Below, piece by piece: positions 43,338 through 53,238 of a DNA stretch of 64,000 nucleotides. The DNA is from an uncultured Saprospiraceae bacterium (lineage in GTDB: Bacteria > Bacteroidota > Bacteroidia > Chitinophagales > Saprospiraceae), in assembly GCA_937928575.1 (NCBI GenBank), contig CALFWW010000046.1:1-64000 (forward strand), written 5' to 3'. The position numbers were made by a program, and so were the translations under genes. The notes under the pieces were generated by a model, which did no database searches, had not been told where the DNA came from, and saw only the letters and a program-made list of their open reading frames with translations. Every line of letters begins with the position of its first letter. The first letter of the stretch is position 1.

Positions 43338-43901
43338 ATGATCGCAGGAGTAGGGTTGGAAAGAGCGATTGAGATGAATGACAAATATATAAAGGTAGGT
43401 GACTTTACAAAAGACGGTTTTAAAGGAAACGGACATGGTACTTTTGAAGAGAAATACGAAGATGCTCCATTCGTTGAAGAAGAAAATGAGCTAGTAGATC
43501 AAATGGTAGATTTTAAAAATGACAGAAAGGAGTTGTTCAATTTCGCCACAAAAATCATGAGTAAATCACAAATAAAAAGTAAAGGAAAATCTTTATTTCC
43601 AATCCGTATAAAAAGCGAAAAATTAATTTTGTTACATGAGGAATTGTACACGCAATTGTTATTGGATAATTTAATTGATTCAAAAAATGATTTTGTATTC
43701 ATTCAACTTCCTAAATACGACATTGCAATAAATGGGAAGAAACTACAAGTGCCATTACCAACAAAATATCTCAATATTGTAGAAGCTTATAAAATAAAAC
43801 AAAGCGGTAGTCGTGCCATTCTTTTAAGCAAAAACACATTCAGTATTGGAGATTTTATCAATGGAGAATTGATAGGAACAAGTGTTGATATTTCAAATTA
43901 A
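43338..43901 (+). CDS. Hypothetical protein downstream of the sigma-factor remnant
   Basis: A 187-residue protein with no recognised domain, starting two bases after the stop of the sigma remnant. N-terminal part: KYIKVGDFTKDGFKGNGHGT, then Glu-rich. The C-terminal part may be beta-rich (DFVFIQLPKYDIAINGKKLQ and SRAILLSKNTFSIGDFINGE). The first residues (MIAGVGLERAIE) may be the artefact of a frame opened by the deletion that removed sigma region 4, so the true protein could start later or be the end of a once longer gene. No signal peptide. A good terminator follows, which argues that the gene was, or is, expressed. Confidence 0.55.
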   Translation: MIAGVGLERAIEMNDKYIKVGDFTKDGFKGNGHGTFEEKYEDAPFVEEENELVDQMVDFKNDRKELFNFATKIMSKSQIKSKGKSLFPIRIKSEKLILLHEELYTQLLLDNLIDSKNDFVFIQLPKYDIAINGKKLQVPLPTKYLNIVEAYKIKQSGSRAILLSKNTFSIGDFINGELIGTSVDISN

Positions 43902-43924
43902 TTAAATTTTATAGATCTACTCAT

Positions 43925-43956
43925 AAGCCATTCTTAGTTTTTAAGAGTGGCTTTTT
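43925..43956 (+). terminator. Rho-independent terminator
   Basis: A 12-bp stem AAGCCATTCTTA/TAAGAGTGGCTT (one G-T wobble), a loop of about 5 bases and a T-run, 23 bases after the hypothetical gene. Its stem is nearly the same as that of the terminator at 53163. Confidence 0.85.
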
Positions 43957-44048
43957 CAATTTGTATAAATGAATATGGAATCAAATTTGAACTACCATAT
44001 AGTTATTCACTAGCACATTTTTCTCCTCCAAAAATTCATCATATTTAA

Positions 44049-46373
44049 ATGGCTAACAAGCTGTTTGTAAATTATATGAAAAATATTCTATCTCTTCTGG
44101 TTTTATTGCAGTTTTCGACTGTTCTATCTGCTCAAATCGTTCAAACATTTGCGGGCATCGTGGATTCTATAGGGTCAAGTGATGGAATCGAAACTGCTAC
44201 TTTCAACAATCCACACGGAATTGCAGTAGGACCAAGTGGAGCAGTTTATATTTGTGATCGATTTAATCATACCATTCGAAAAATATCGCTAAATGGACAG
44301 GTCTTAACTCTAGCTGGACAAGTCGGTATATCTGGAGATGTGGATGGACAAGGTGCTTCAGCCCGATTCCATGAGCCCTGGAGTATTTGTGTCGATCCAA
44401 ACGAAAATGTTTTTGTAACAGACACCAGAAATAATAAAATCAGAAAGATCACACCAGATGGCATGGTCAGCACTTTTGCAGGAACGGGTAATTTTGGTAC
44501 TTCTGATGGACCCACAGATAATTCCACTTTTGGTCAGCCCGTTGGTATCGAAACAGATGGAAATGGCAATTTTTATATTGCCGATCATGGCACACATATT
44601 ATTAGAAAAATTGGAAATGATGGTCAAGTATCGACACTAGCAGGTGCTGCCTACGAGACAGGAGATTTGGATGGACCAGGTCCTGAAGCTCGATTCAATA
44701 AACCATATGGTTTGACAATCGATTTAGATGGTAACATAATACTTGCAGATGAATGGAATCACAAAATTCGTAAAATAACACCAGATGGAATGGTGAGTAC
44801 AATTGCTGGTATTGGGACACCAGGAGGAGACAATGGAGCAAACACAACAGCTTCATTTAATTTCCCATGGGATGTAGCCGTTGATGCCAATGGAGCTATA
44901 TTTGTAGCCGATGGAATCAATTTTGCTATCCGAAAGATCGACAATAATGGGAATGAAGGAACGACAACCTATGCGGGCAAAATTGGAATTTCTGGTCATC
45001 AAGATGGAATAGGTGAGGAGGCAAGGTTTAGTGGTGCGACAGGAGTTGCTTTCTCTAATCTAACAAAAGAATTGTATGTTGCTGATGCTTTCAATCAAAC
45101 AATAAGAAAAATAACCGATCCCCAACAAGGAATAATTTTAACCACTTTTGAGAATACAACATCGTATTGCCCAGCTGAATCCATTCAGTTAAATGCTTTT
45201 CCCAATGCATTTGACCAATATCAATTCATTGTAGATGAGGAAGTATTAGCTATTTCAGAAAATTCAAATTACACTTTCACCGGATTAACACCTGGAAATC
45301 ACACCATAAAAGTGATTGGAGAATTAAACGGCATGGAAATAACTTCTGATGCTTTTCAAATTGAAGTTTTTGAAGTAGTCCCACCCACTATTGAAACGAT
45401 CGGAAGCACTACTTTTTTTGAAGGCGACTCGGTCATTCTCATCTCAAGTTTTGGTGCGGAATATTTCTGGTCAAGCGGAGAGGATACTCCTACATTGACC
45501 GTAATGGAAGCAGGAAGTTATACGGTGGAAGTCACGGATCTTAATAATTGTTCGAGTACTTCGACCCCAGTTGAGGTGACAGTCCAATTTGATCCTGAAG
45601 CAATTTTCATAGCGGCTGAAAGTACAACTGATGTTTGTGAAGGTGAAATACTGTTAATTACGGCTAATCAAACAAACAACTTACAATGGCTAAAGGATGG
45701 CTGGCCAATAAGTGGAGCAACTGAGATTTCATTATCGGTTGTTGAGCCTGGAAATTATCAAGCCCAATATGAAGACATCAATGGGATCGTTGTAATGTCA
45801 AACTCGCTAGAAGTAAATTTCTTACCAGCATTAGAACTCGATTTTGGGGTAAATAAAAATACAGTGAGACAAAATGAAGAGGTGGAATTTTCTATCCTAA
45901 GTCCTGACTTGATAAATGTAGAATGGGATTTTGGAGATGGCAATAAAATGAGCTCAACCGCTTCTTCATTGACTTATCAATATGCTGATATCGGATACTA
46001 TGATGTACAGTTAATTGGAGTAGATAACAGCGGTTGCACGGATACTTTGATTAAGTCAAATCTAGTCCGTGTTTTTTCAGAATCTTTGTCCAAACCAAAA
46101 GATGATGTTTTTATTGCGACTGCTTTCACACCCAATGGAGATGGAAATAATGATCGCCTAATGATCCGAGGGACAGATATGCAAAGTATCCATTTCAAAG
46201 TATTTACCGATTGTGGCAATTTGGTGTTTGAATCAAATTCTCAGAATCAAGGATGGGATGGGACTATTGACAATAGAAAAGCACCTTCTGGAAATTATTT
46301 GTATCAGCTCAATTACAAAGATCTTCAAGGAGTTGAGAAGGTGGTGGTGGGGAAAACTGCTCTTTTAAAATAA
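44049..46373 (+). CDS. NHL-repeat surface protein with type B T9SS C-terminal domain
   Basis: 774 residues. The second Met (44076) begins a better signal peptide (MKNILSLLVLLQFSTVLSAQ) and may be the true start. Residues ~30-350 form five or six NHL propeller blades, repeating the pattern ARFxxPxGIxVDxxGNxYxAD and IRKITPDGMVSTxAG. Ig-like segments follow (~365-590), then a PKD domain (~595-680; VEWDFGDGNKMSS and YADIGYYDVQLIG). The C-terminal gliding-motility-associated domain (~690-774) contains FTPNGDGNNDRLMI and APSGNYLYQL. Export by T9SS follows from the tail. Unlike the adhesin at 5590 it has no PorP/SprF gene beside it, so it must use one encoded elsewhere. It is probably a surface binding protein; the ligand is unknown. 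Confidence 0.87.
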   Translation: MANKLFVNYMKNILSLLVLLQFSTVLSAQIVQTFAGIVDSIGSSDGIETATFNNPHGIAVGPSGAVYICDRFNHTIRKISLNGQVLTLAGQVGISGDVDGQGASARFHEPWSICVDPNENVFVTDTRNNKIRKITPDGMVSTFAGTGNFGTSDGPTDNSTFGQPVGIETDGNGNFYIADHGTHIIRKIGNDGQVSTLAGAAYETGDLDGPGPEARFNKPYGLTIDLDGNIILADEWNHKIRKITPDGMVSTIAGIGTPGGDNGANTTASFNFPWDVAVDANGAIFVADGINFAIRKIDNNGNEGTTTYAGKIGISGHQDGIGEEARFSGATGVAFSNLTKELYVADAFNQTIRKITDPQQGIILTTFENTTSYCPAESIQLNAFPNAFDQYQFIVDEEVLAISENSNYTFTGLTPGNHTIKVIGELNGMEITSDAFQIEVFEVVPPTIETIGSTTFFEGDSVILISSFGAEYFWSSGEDTPTLTVMEAGSYTVEVTDLNNCSSTSTPVEVTVQFDPEAIFIAAESTTDVCEGEILLITANQTNNLQWLKDGWPISGATEISLSVVEPGNYQAQYEDINGIVVMSNSLEVNFLPALELDFGVNKNTVRQNEEVEFSILSPDLINVEWDFGDGNKMSSTASSLTYQYADIGYYDVQLIGVDNSGCTDTLIKSNLVRVFSESLSKPKDDVFIATAFTPNGDGNNDRLMIRGTDMQSIHFKVFTDCGNLVFESNSQNQGWDGTIDNRKAPSGNYLYQLNYKDLQGVEKVVVGKTALLK

Positions 46374-46536
46374 TACTTCATGCATCAGAAGTAGGTGTCC
46401 CATAAAAGTGTAAGTCGAAAATAGACATTTTATTACACAATAAGGACTACTAAACACAAGCTAGGGAGGCAATTAAATCACAAATTTGAACTCTAATTTT
46501 TCGTTCAAAATATATTCTTTCCTTTAAATAAACAGA

Positions 46537-46650
46537 TTACGCCTTCAATATTTTAGTCAAGTCAATTTCAACCGCCTCACGTTCTACTTTTTCCAGTATT
46601 CCTTCCAAGATGAATCCTTCCGTTATTGAGAGAGTAAATCGGTCATACAT
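46537..46650 (-). CDS. Possible small ORF or gene remnant
   Basis: A 37-residue minus-strand frame: MYDRFTLSITEGFILEG, then ILEKVEREAVEIDLTKILKA. The acidic amphipathic helix near the end looks protein-like, and the frame spans most of an otherwise empty 300-base gap between two plus-strand surface-protein genes. It may be the end of a decayed gene. Nothing identifies a family, and promoter and terminator are not evident. Confidence 0.3.
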   Translation of the reverse strand: MYDRFTLSITEGFILEGILEKVEREAVEIDLTKILKA

Positions 46651-46677
46651 TTATTAATTACAAATTACCATTATCAA

Positions 46678-49600
46678 ATGATACTAATTTTTACCTCAAA
46701 ATTTCCTAAATATTTATTTAGTATCCTCCTGTTATTTATTTTTTCAACCTTTCATTTAGCTGCTCAGAACATTACTTTCAATACTTCTGAACCAGATGGC
46801 GTTACAGTATGTGGAGAGTCGGCTGTTTTTTCAGTAGAATTTACCAATAACACAACAACAACATTACAAAATGTAAGTATTACTCTAGTTCTTCCAACTG
46901 GAATAGTTTATGAGCCAGGGAGCATTGTAGAAGGTGCAACTTCCACGATACAAGAATCAAATGTCTCCAACCTTTCTAGTATTGGCTTGTCCTCCAATGA
47001 TATCGCGGCAAATGAAACAGTCGCTTTTACTTTTGAAGCCTCAGCCAATTTTGAAGCCTATAATTCACAAATCGCAGGCAACACATTTTCCAACAATATA
47101 GTTGTAAATTATGATGGAGGTTCAGAAAGTGAAACGACTTCTACTTTTAATGTCCTATATGCAGCACTTTCAATTACGAATGTTAGTCCAATGGCAACCT
47201 CTGTTTTTGTAGGAGGAACTTTTCAACGAACAGTCACAATCGTTAATGGAGGATATGGTTCACTTTCCAATTTTACCCTAAACGATATCCATGATGCGAA
47301 CTCAACTTTGGAATCAGTAGATGTAGGATTGCTAAATGCTGAAGGAAATCAGATAACATTCACTTCTTCGGATTTTACAGGATTCGGAAATGGAGATGAT
47401 AAATTTGATCAGAATGAAGCGATAACAGTTACCCAAACAATCAATGTGTCAGGATGTAACAGTTTTCAATCACAACTATTTGCTGAATGGGGATGTGGCG
47501 GAGAAATTGTTGCAAGTAATGATAAATTTCCTTTTACAACTGTAGTGTTATATCCACCAGATTTATCTTTTACCCCGATTCCATCTTTCAGTACCTGCAT
47601 GACAGGGGGAGCGGACAATCAACAAATTAGTATCACGAATAATGGAAGTGGACCAGCCAATAATACAGAAATTGTAATAACACCAATCTATGATCAACAA
47701 TATACACGCTCTGATATTTCTAGTATAAAATTGACAACAGCTTCTGGTGTAATCCCCTTGACACCAACAGCTACTAAAGAGGCCATCAACTACGATTGTC
47801 TAGGAACTGATCCAAAAGACGGATTTACGGTGTTATTGCCGACAATCGGTCCTGGAGAGACGGTTGTATTGGATTGGGACAACTACACTTGTCCGACTAC
47901 TTACTGTGGCATTGTCCGCCTTCTTGGATGGGAATTCGAATCGACTTATACAGATATGTGTTTTAGTGAAAATTATGAAACTACAAATATTGGACAAGAG
48001 CACACAAGAAAAAATATGAGTACTTTTTTTGAATCACCTGCTGATTTGGTAGATCAACAAGAAGGAAATTATAGCTTGATATTGACAGGCGCTACTTTCA
48101 GTCTACATGAAACAGCAAGCGCTTATTTTGAGGTAGCGTTTGATATTCCAGTAGGACTCAATTGGAATGGTACACCACAAGATGCCGATCTAACTTACAG
48201 CTCCGGCACAAATACTTGGAATCCAAGTGATGTCCAATATGATAATGCAACAAGAAAATTAACTGCCAAATATCCGATGCCGATTCCAAATGGTTTTACA
48301 ATGGTAAATTCAACTTTTGATTTGGATTTAACAGCTGATTGTTCTGCAGGTGTTGGAACCGTAACAGTCGGAATGCAATTGTTCTATATTATGGACACTG
48401 ATTGTAATTCGATTTTCAGAATGCCAATGACTTGTTATGAAACAGCCATTACACAACTCCATTGTCCTGGTCCGTGTCCGCATGGAATGGCTTTTCAAAG
48501 TTTTGATGTGGAAAGGACTAGTTTGGGACAATCGGATAATGACCGAGACGGACTTCCTGATGCAAGCAATAATTTGGATTATACCAAAGTAAAAACAAAT
48601 CGAGTAATGGTGAGTGATACTTTCAATACTACTTTTAATGGAAAAGTATTGACTTCTGCTACTTATCCTTCATGGCAATATGGTTATGCCAAATCAACAG
48701 TTCCTCATGGTCAGTATTTAGAGATCATTGGAGCTCAAATTACAATCCTTGATGCTTCTTCGGGCCAGACACTTACTTGTGATAATGTATCGTTTGTAGA
48801 TGCCTTGTTAGGAGATAATAGAGTAGTAGACTTCGATTTTAGTCCTGTGACACTACTAGCAAATGGATGCACGGATTTCTCAGGATACGTCATGGATCAA
48901 GATGATGAAGTGCATTTAACGGCAACCTATCGAGTTAAAGAAAATCCGGGTGGAATGGTAGAGCAAGTTACTATCCAAAATGAGTTTTATCTTAGTGATA
49001 CTGCCAACGGTTCAAAATTCCAGTGTAACGATTGGAATGGAAATTTCACTTTAATTGGTTACTACTTTTTTCAATACAATTCAGAACAATACGATGTAAA
49101 GACTTGTACCAAAACCATCACTCAAAATTATTATATGAGCATCGGTGTTTGTTGTTCAAGTTACAATGGAGGAAATATTTTCCCTTATGAATATCGTAAT
49201 TGGGGGAACGTGAAAAATCTTCGAGTTGAAATCCCTGATGGATACAATTTTGTAAGTGGACAGGTAAAACAATGGAGAACTAAACATACCAATGGCTCCG
49301 TTTTAGAAACCGCTCAAATAACCCCAAGCAGTACGAATGGCACACAACATTATTTTAGTCTTGAAGATTATCATGTTCAAAATGGGGGTACTTTAAATTT
49401 ATCCGATGATGGATTTAGAGGAACGGTATCCATAGAAGTTGAACCTAATTGCAATGTAAATGAGGCAGCTAATCTTCCGGTCAACTGGTATTTTACTTTT
49501 CAAGAAAACACGGTGTTAGGAGGTATTGAAACGAATGAATATGCTTTTACGCCTGATTATATCCAGTACTATCGAGGTGATATCGTGGTGACAACCCCAC

Positions 49601-52600
49601 TGCCTACACAAGAGGCGACAAGTTCGACAGTAAGTTGGGATCTGAAGATAAAAAGTAGCAACTCTAATACAAATAATAGTTGGGTACATCTGGATTATAT
49701 CGGTACTCATATCAATATTTTGGAGGTAAAAGATTTAAGTGATAACACGGTATTAACACCCGTAAACGGTTTTTATCAACTTGGAGATATGACTATAAAT
49801 GAATTAAAAAATATTCAAATCACAGCGGATTATAATGCTTGCACAACCACAGAAATCAAAGTGACATCCGGTTATGATTGCGATGGTTATCCAACTAGTT
49901 TGACAAATTATACATGTCCTTCTGAAGAGTTAATGCTGTACATTATTCCCGAACCTTCCGAACTACAAGTGAAGTTTAATAGCGAAACACTTTCTGCAGA
50001 TGAATGTGGTAATGAAGTGTCCGTCGAACTAGAAATGTTGAGTTCTAAACTAGCTACCGTAGAAAATCTTTTTGTAAATATTACACAACCTGGTAGTGGA
50101 AACATAGACATTATACCAAGTACTATGCAAGTTTTATATCCAAATAATGGAACGTATTCTTTCATCACAGATCCAGTAGTAAGCGGTGGTGTATACACTA
50201 TATCAGGTGCTGATATGGACGCCATTATTGGTCAAGACGGTTTGGTGGGAATTACAGATATTAGTGCAAATATTGTTAAATTAAAATTCAATATTCAATT
50301 GGAAAGTGGCTTTAAGCCGGGTGATTTTTTGACGATAGATATAGGAGGTGATCGACCTTGTGGTACTGCATTACCAACTTTATCGCTTGTAGTTGATCCT
50401 AGTGCTAAATTTGAGGCAAATGGTGCATCAGGTTTAGAGGAAGAAGGTGATGATTGGGCAGTTGCTTGGGGTGATTATGATAATGATGGATTTGTAGATG
50501 TTTTCATTACTGATTATAGACTCGATGCACCGAACAGATTGTATCAGAACAATGGAGATGGAACCTTTACAAAAGTGACTACGGGTGTGATTGTTACGGA
50601 TATGGCGGCCTCATTAGGCGCTAGTTGGGGAGATTATGATAATGATGGCGACCTCGATATTTTCGTGGCTAATAACATTGGTACTACAAATTGGTTGTAC
50701 AGAAATGACGGGGCTGGTAATTTTACAAAAATCATAAATGACCCAATCGTAAACTACAATGGATATTCACACGGAGTGGCATGGGCGGATTATGACAACG
50801 ATGGTTATTTAGATATGTTCGTTGCAGATTATTTCTCTACCCGTTTCAATCATTTATATCGAAATAATGGAGATGGAACCTTTACAGATGAAAGTACAGC
50901 AACACCATCTTTAGAGGCTGGCTCTTCAATTATTGGACTCTGGGGAGATTACAATAATGATGGAATGATTGACTTGTTTGTCGCAAATATTGAGAATGAA
51001 AATAATAGCCTTTATAAAAATATTGGTAACGGAAATTTTGAAAAAATAACTTCTGGTGCAATTGTGAACGATGGTGGAAATTCAGTAGGTGCAAGTTGGG
51101 GAGATTATAATAATGATGGTTATTTGGATTTATTTGTTTCAAATGCTGGAGAACAAGACAACTTTTTATACCGAAATAATGGCGATGAAACATTCACAAA
51201 AATCACGACAGGTTCAATAGTGAATGACGGTGGTCACTCACACGGATCTGCTTGGGGAGATTATGATAATGATGGGGACATTGATTTATTTGTGAGCAAT
51301 GATAGCGACACCCCTAATTTCCTTTACTCCAATAATGGAGATGGTACTTTTACCAAATTGACTAATAGTATTACTGAAGTGGAAGAATGTTCTTTCGGTG
51401 CTGCATGGGCGGATATCGACAATGATTTAGATCTTGATCTTTTTGTCGCCAATCGGAACATGGACGGTAGTCACTTGTATGAAAACAGCAGAGGTAGATG
51501 TCAGAATAAAGCTTGTTTGGTGTTAGTTGGTTCCAATTCAAATAAATCAGCGATAGGCGCTAAGATACATCTCAAAGCAAATATCTACGGAGAATCAATT
51601 TGGCAAATGCGGGAAGTGTCCAGTCAAACAGGTGGTGGAATCGGAGGTCAAAATGATCTCAAAAATTTAATTGGATTAGGAGATGCCACAACAATAGACT
51701 CCCTGATTATTGAATGGCCTTCTGGCTATCGACAAGTAGTGACTGGCGCAGCGATTAACGATTGCACAACAATTGTAGAAGATCAGGGAGGAGAAATTTG
51801 TGGAGTCGCATATAATGATGAGAATGGTAATTGTGTGCAAGATGGAAATGAGTCCGTTCTCGCAAATATCGACATTTTAATTCAACCTGGTAATCGTATT
51901 GTTACAACAGATGATAATGGGGCGTATAGTGTTTTTGTTTCGCCTGATGTTTATCAATTAGAGCAAGTTGCTAATGACTTGTGGACACCAACTTGTCAAA
52001 TTAGCTTGTCGGTAAATGTTGACCAAATGGGGCAAACGTATTGTGGAAATAATTTCGCCAATACCGCAGTAAATCCTGAAGCAGATGTCTCAATTGAAAT
52101 TTCAAGTACGCCACATAGAATTGGTGAAGAAAATTTAATCGCGCTAACTTATTGCAATAATGGCACGATGACTGCAACTGATGTTGTCGTTCAACTTACC
52201 ATTGACGAACGTCTGACTTTACTCGAAAGCTCGATTCCTTGGAATGATTATACTGGTCAAACTGCAACTTGGAATCTTGGTGATTTAGAAATTGGTGCTT
52301 GTCAAACTATATTCGTAAAAGAAGAAGTCTCCACTGAAACTGAAGTCGGTGAAATCATCGACATCACAGCAGTCATTTCAACAACAGAAACAGAAACGAT
52401 TTATACCAACAATACAGATACAAATTCAGAAGAGGCGGTTGGTTCCTTTGATCCAAATGATATTTTAGTAAGTCCAGAAGGATATATTGACAATGATCAG
52501 GATTTATTTTATACCATACGCTTTCAAAATGTTGGAAATGCATCGGCTTCAACAGTAAGAGTAGAAGATGTTTTGCCAGAGGATTTGAATATGGAAACTT

Positions 52601-53136
52601 TAGTAATGGGGTCTACTTCTCATGCTTACCGATTAGATATTGAAGATGGAAATGTATTAATTTGGACTTTCGATAACATCAATCTGGTTGACAGTACGAC
52701 CAATGAAGTAGAAAGTAATGGTTTTATTAATTTTAAAATCAAACCCATTCAAAATTTAGAAGAAGGTACGAGAATAGAAAATAATGCAGCTATTTATTTT
52801 GACAATAATAATCCAATTCTTACAAATACAGTCATCAATATTATTGGAGAAGAACCTAGACCTGATTTGGCAGATGGAAATGAAGCGGCAATGGATATTT
52901 TCCCGAATCCAATGACGGAATCATCCGTGATACAGATCTTAGATAACAAAGATATACCAATCAAAATAAACTCCATTTTGATAAACGATGTATCAGGAAA
53001 AAGTGTGTACGCAAAAAAAGGAATCAACGTAGATGAATTCAAAATAGAAAAAGGGAATTACACACCAGGTTATTATTTTGTAAGAGCAGTTGCTGAAAAT
53101 GGAAAGGAATACGTTTCCAAACTAATTATTCATTAA
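46678..53136 (+). CDS. 2152-residue surface protein with FG-GAP repeats, ASPIC/UnbV domain and type A T9SS tail
   Basis: Signal peptide from MILIFTSKFPKYLFS to HLAAQ. Residues ~25-1240 are long DUF11/Ig-like beta domains with many Cys. Seven FG-GAP/VCBS repeats (~1260-1600) repeat the form ASWGDYDNDGDLDIFVAN, with the DxDxDG calcium loop, and fit a seven-bladed integrin-like propeller. An ASPIC/UnbV domain (~1611-1700; SAIGAKIHLKA, GLGDATTIDSLIIEWPSG) follows, as is common after FG-GAP repeats. Then come an SdrD B-like domain (~1705-1795), further DUF11-like domains with SFDPNDILVSPEG, and a type A sorting domain (~2065-2152; MDIFPNPMTE and YYFVRAVAENGKEYVSKLII). T9SS export with surface attachment is expected; the function, perhaps carbohydrate or matrix contact, is unknown. 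Flanked by a terminator. Confidence 0.88.
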   Translation: MILIFTSKFPKYLFSILLLFIFSTFHLAAQNITFNTSEPDGVTVCGESAVFSVEFTNNTTTTLQNVSITLVLPTGIVYEPGSIVEGATSTIQESNVSNLSSIGLSSNDIAANETVAFTFEASANFEAYNSQIAGNTFSNNIVVNYDGGSESETTSTFNVLYAALSITNVSPMATSVFVGGTFQRTVTIVNGGYGSLSNFTLNDIHDANSTLESVDVGLLNAEGNQITFTSSDFTGFGNGDDKFDQNEAITVTQTINVSGCNSFQSQLFAEWGCGGEIVASNDKFPFTTVVLYPPDLSFTPIPSFSTCMTGGADNQQISITNNGSGPANNTEIVITPIYDQQYTRSDISSIKLTTASGVIPLTPTATKEAINYDCLGTDPKDGFTVLLPTIGPGETVVLDWDNYTCPTTYCGIVRLLGWEFESTYTDMCFSENYETTNIGQEHTRKNMSTFFESPADLVDQQEGNYSLILTGATFSLHETASAYFEVAFDIPVGLNWNGTPQDADLTYSSGTNTWNPSDVQYDNATRKLTAKYPMPIPNGFTMVNSTFDLDLTADCSAGVGTVTVGMQLFYIMDTDCNSIFRMPMTCYETAITQLHCPGPCPHGMAFQSFDVERTSLGQSDNDRDGLPDASNNLDYTKVKTNRVMVSDTFNTTFNGKVLTSATYPSWQYGYAKSTVPHGQYLEIIGAQITILDASSGQTLTCDNVSFVDALLGDNRVVDFDFSPVTLLANGCTDFSGYVMDQDDEVHLTATYRVKENPGGMVEQVTIQNEFYLSDTANGSKFQCNDWNGNFTLIGYYFFQYNSEQYDVKTCTKTITQNYYMSIGVCCSSYNGGNIFPYEYRNWGNVKNLRVEIPDGYNFVSGQVKQWRTKHTNGSVLETAQITPSSTNGTQHYFSLEDYHVQNGGTLNLSDDGFRGTVSIEVEPNCNVNEAANLPVNWYFTFQENTVLGGIETNEYAFTPDYIQYYRGDIVVTTPLPTQEATSSTVSWDLKIKSSNSNTNNSWVHLDYIGTHINILEVKDLSDNTVLTPVNGFYQLGDMTINELKNIQITADYNACTTTEIKVTSGYDCDGYPTSLTNYTCPSEELMLYIIPEPSELQVKFNSETLSADECGNEVSVELEMLSSKLATVENLFVNITQPGSGNIDIIPSTMQVLYPNNGTYSFITDPVVSGGVYTISGADMDAIIGQDGLVGITDISANIVKLKFNIQLESGFKPGDFLTIDIGGDRPCGTALPTLSLVVDPSAKFEANGASGLEEEGDDWAVAWGDYDNDGFVDVFITDYRLDAPNRLYQNNGDGTFTKVTTGVIVTDMAASLGASWGDYDNDGDLDIFVANNIGTTNWLYRNDGAGNFTKIINDPIVNYNGYSHGVAWADYDNDGYLDMFVADYFSTRFNHLYRNNGDGTFTDESTATPSLEAGSSIIGLWGDYNNDGMIDLFVANIENENNSLYKNIGNGNFEKITSGAIVNDGGNSVGASWGDYNNDGYLDLFVSNAGEQDNFLYRNNGDETFTKITTGSIVNDGGHSHGSAWGDYDNDGDIDLFVSNDSDTPNFLYSNNGDGTFTKLTNSITEVEECSFGAAWADIDNDLDLDLFVANRNMDGSHLYENSRGRCQNKACLVLVGSNSNKSAIGAKIHLKANIYGESIWQMREVSSQTGGGIGGQNDLKNLIGLGDATTIDSLIIEWPSGYRQVVTGAAINDCTTIVEDQGGEICGVAYNDENGNCVQDGNESVLANIDILIQPGNRIVTTDDNGAYSVFVSPDVYQLEQVANDLWTPTCQISLSVNVDQMGQTYCGNNFANTAVNPEADVSIEISSTPHRIGEENLIALTYCNNGTMTATDVVVQLTIDERLTLLESSIPWNDYTGQTATWNLGDLEIGACQTIFVKEEVSTETEVGEIIDITAVISTTETETIYTNNTDTNSEEAVGSFDPNDILVSPEGYIDNDQDLFYTIRFQNVGNASASTVRVEDVLPEDLNMETLVMGSTSHAYRLDIEDGNVLIWTFDNINLVDSTTNEVESNGFINFKIKPIQNLEEGTRIENNAAIYFDNNNPILTNTVINIIGEEPRPDLADGNEAAMDIFPNPMTESSVIQILDNKDIPIKINSILINDVSGKSVYAKKGINVDEFKIEKGNYTPGYYFVRAVAENGKEYVSKLIIH

Positions 53137-53162
53137 ATAGAATCATTTATTTTTTTTAATCT

Positions 53163-53197
53163 AAAAGCCATTCTGAATTATCAGAGTGGCTTTTTTT
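53163..53197 (+). terminator. Rho-independent terminator after the FG-GAP protein
   Basis: A stem AAAAGCCATTCTGA with its partner TCAGAGTGGCTTTT (one wobble), a 4-base loop and a 7-base T-run, 26 bases after the stop. Confidence 0.9.
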
Positions 53198-53238
53198 ATT
53201 ATCCAATTCGAAACTTTTTCAAAATAAAAGATGAATCC

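Noticed and set aside
43067-43384. 105-residue minus-strand frame
   Set aside because: It has no recognisable protein features, while the plus strand reads clearly as a sigma-factor region 2 with a nonsense codon.
46374-46536. Possible insertion-sequence end in the gap after the NHL-repeat gene
   Set aside because: No inverted repeat pair, target duplication or transposase fragment could be found in the flanking sequence.
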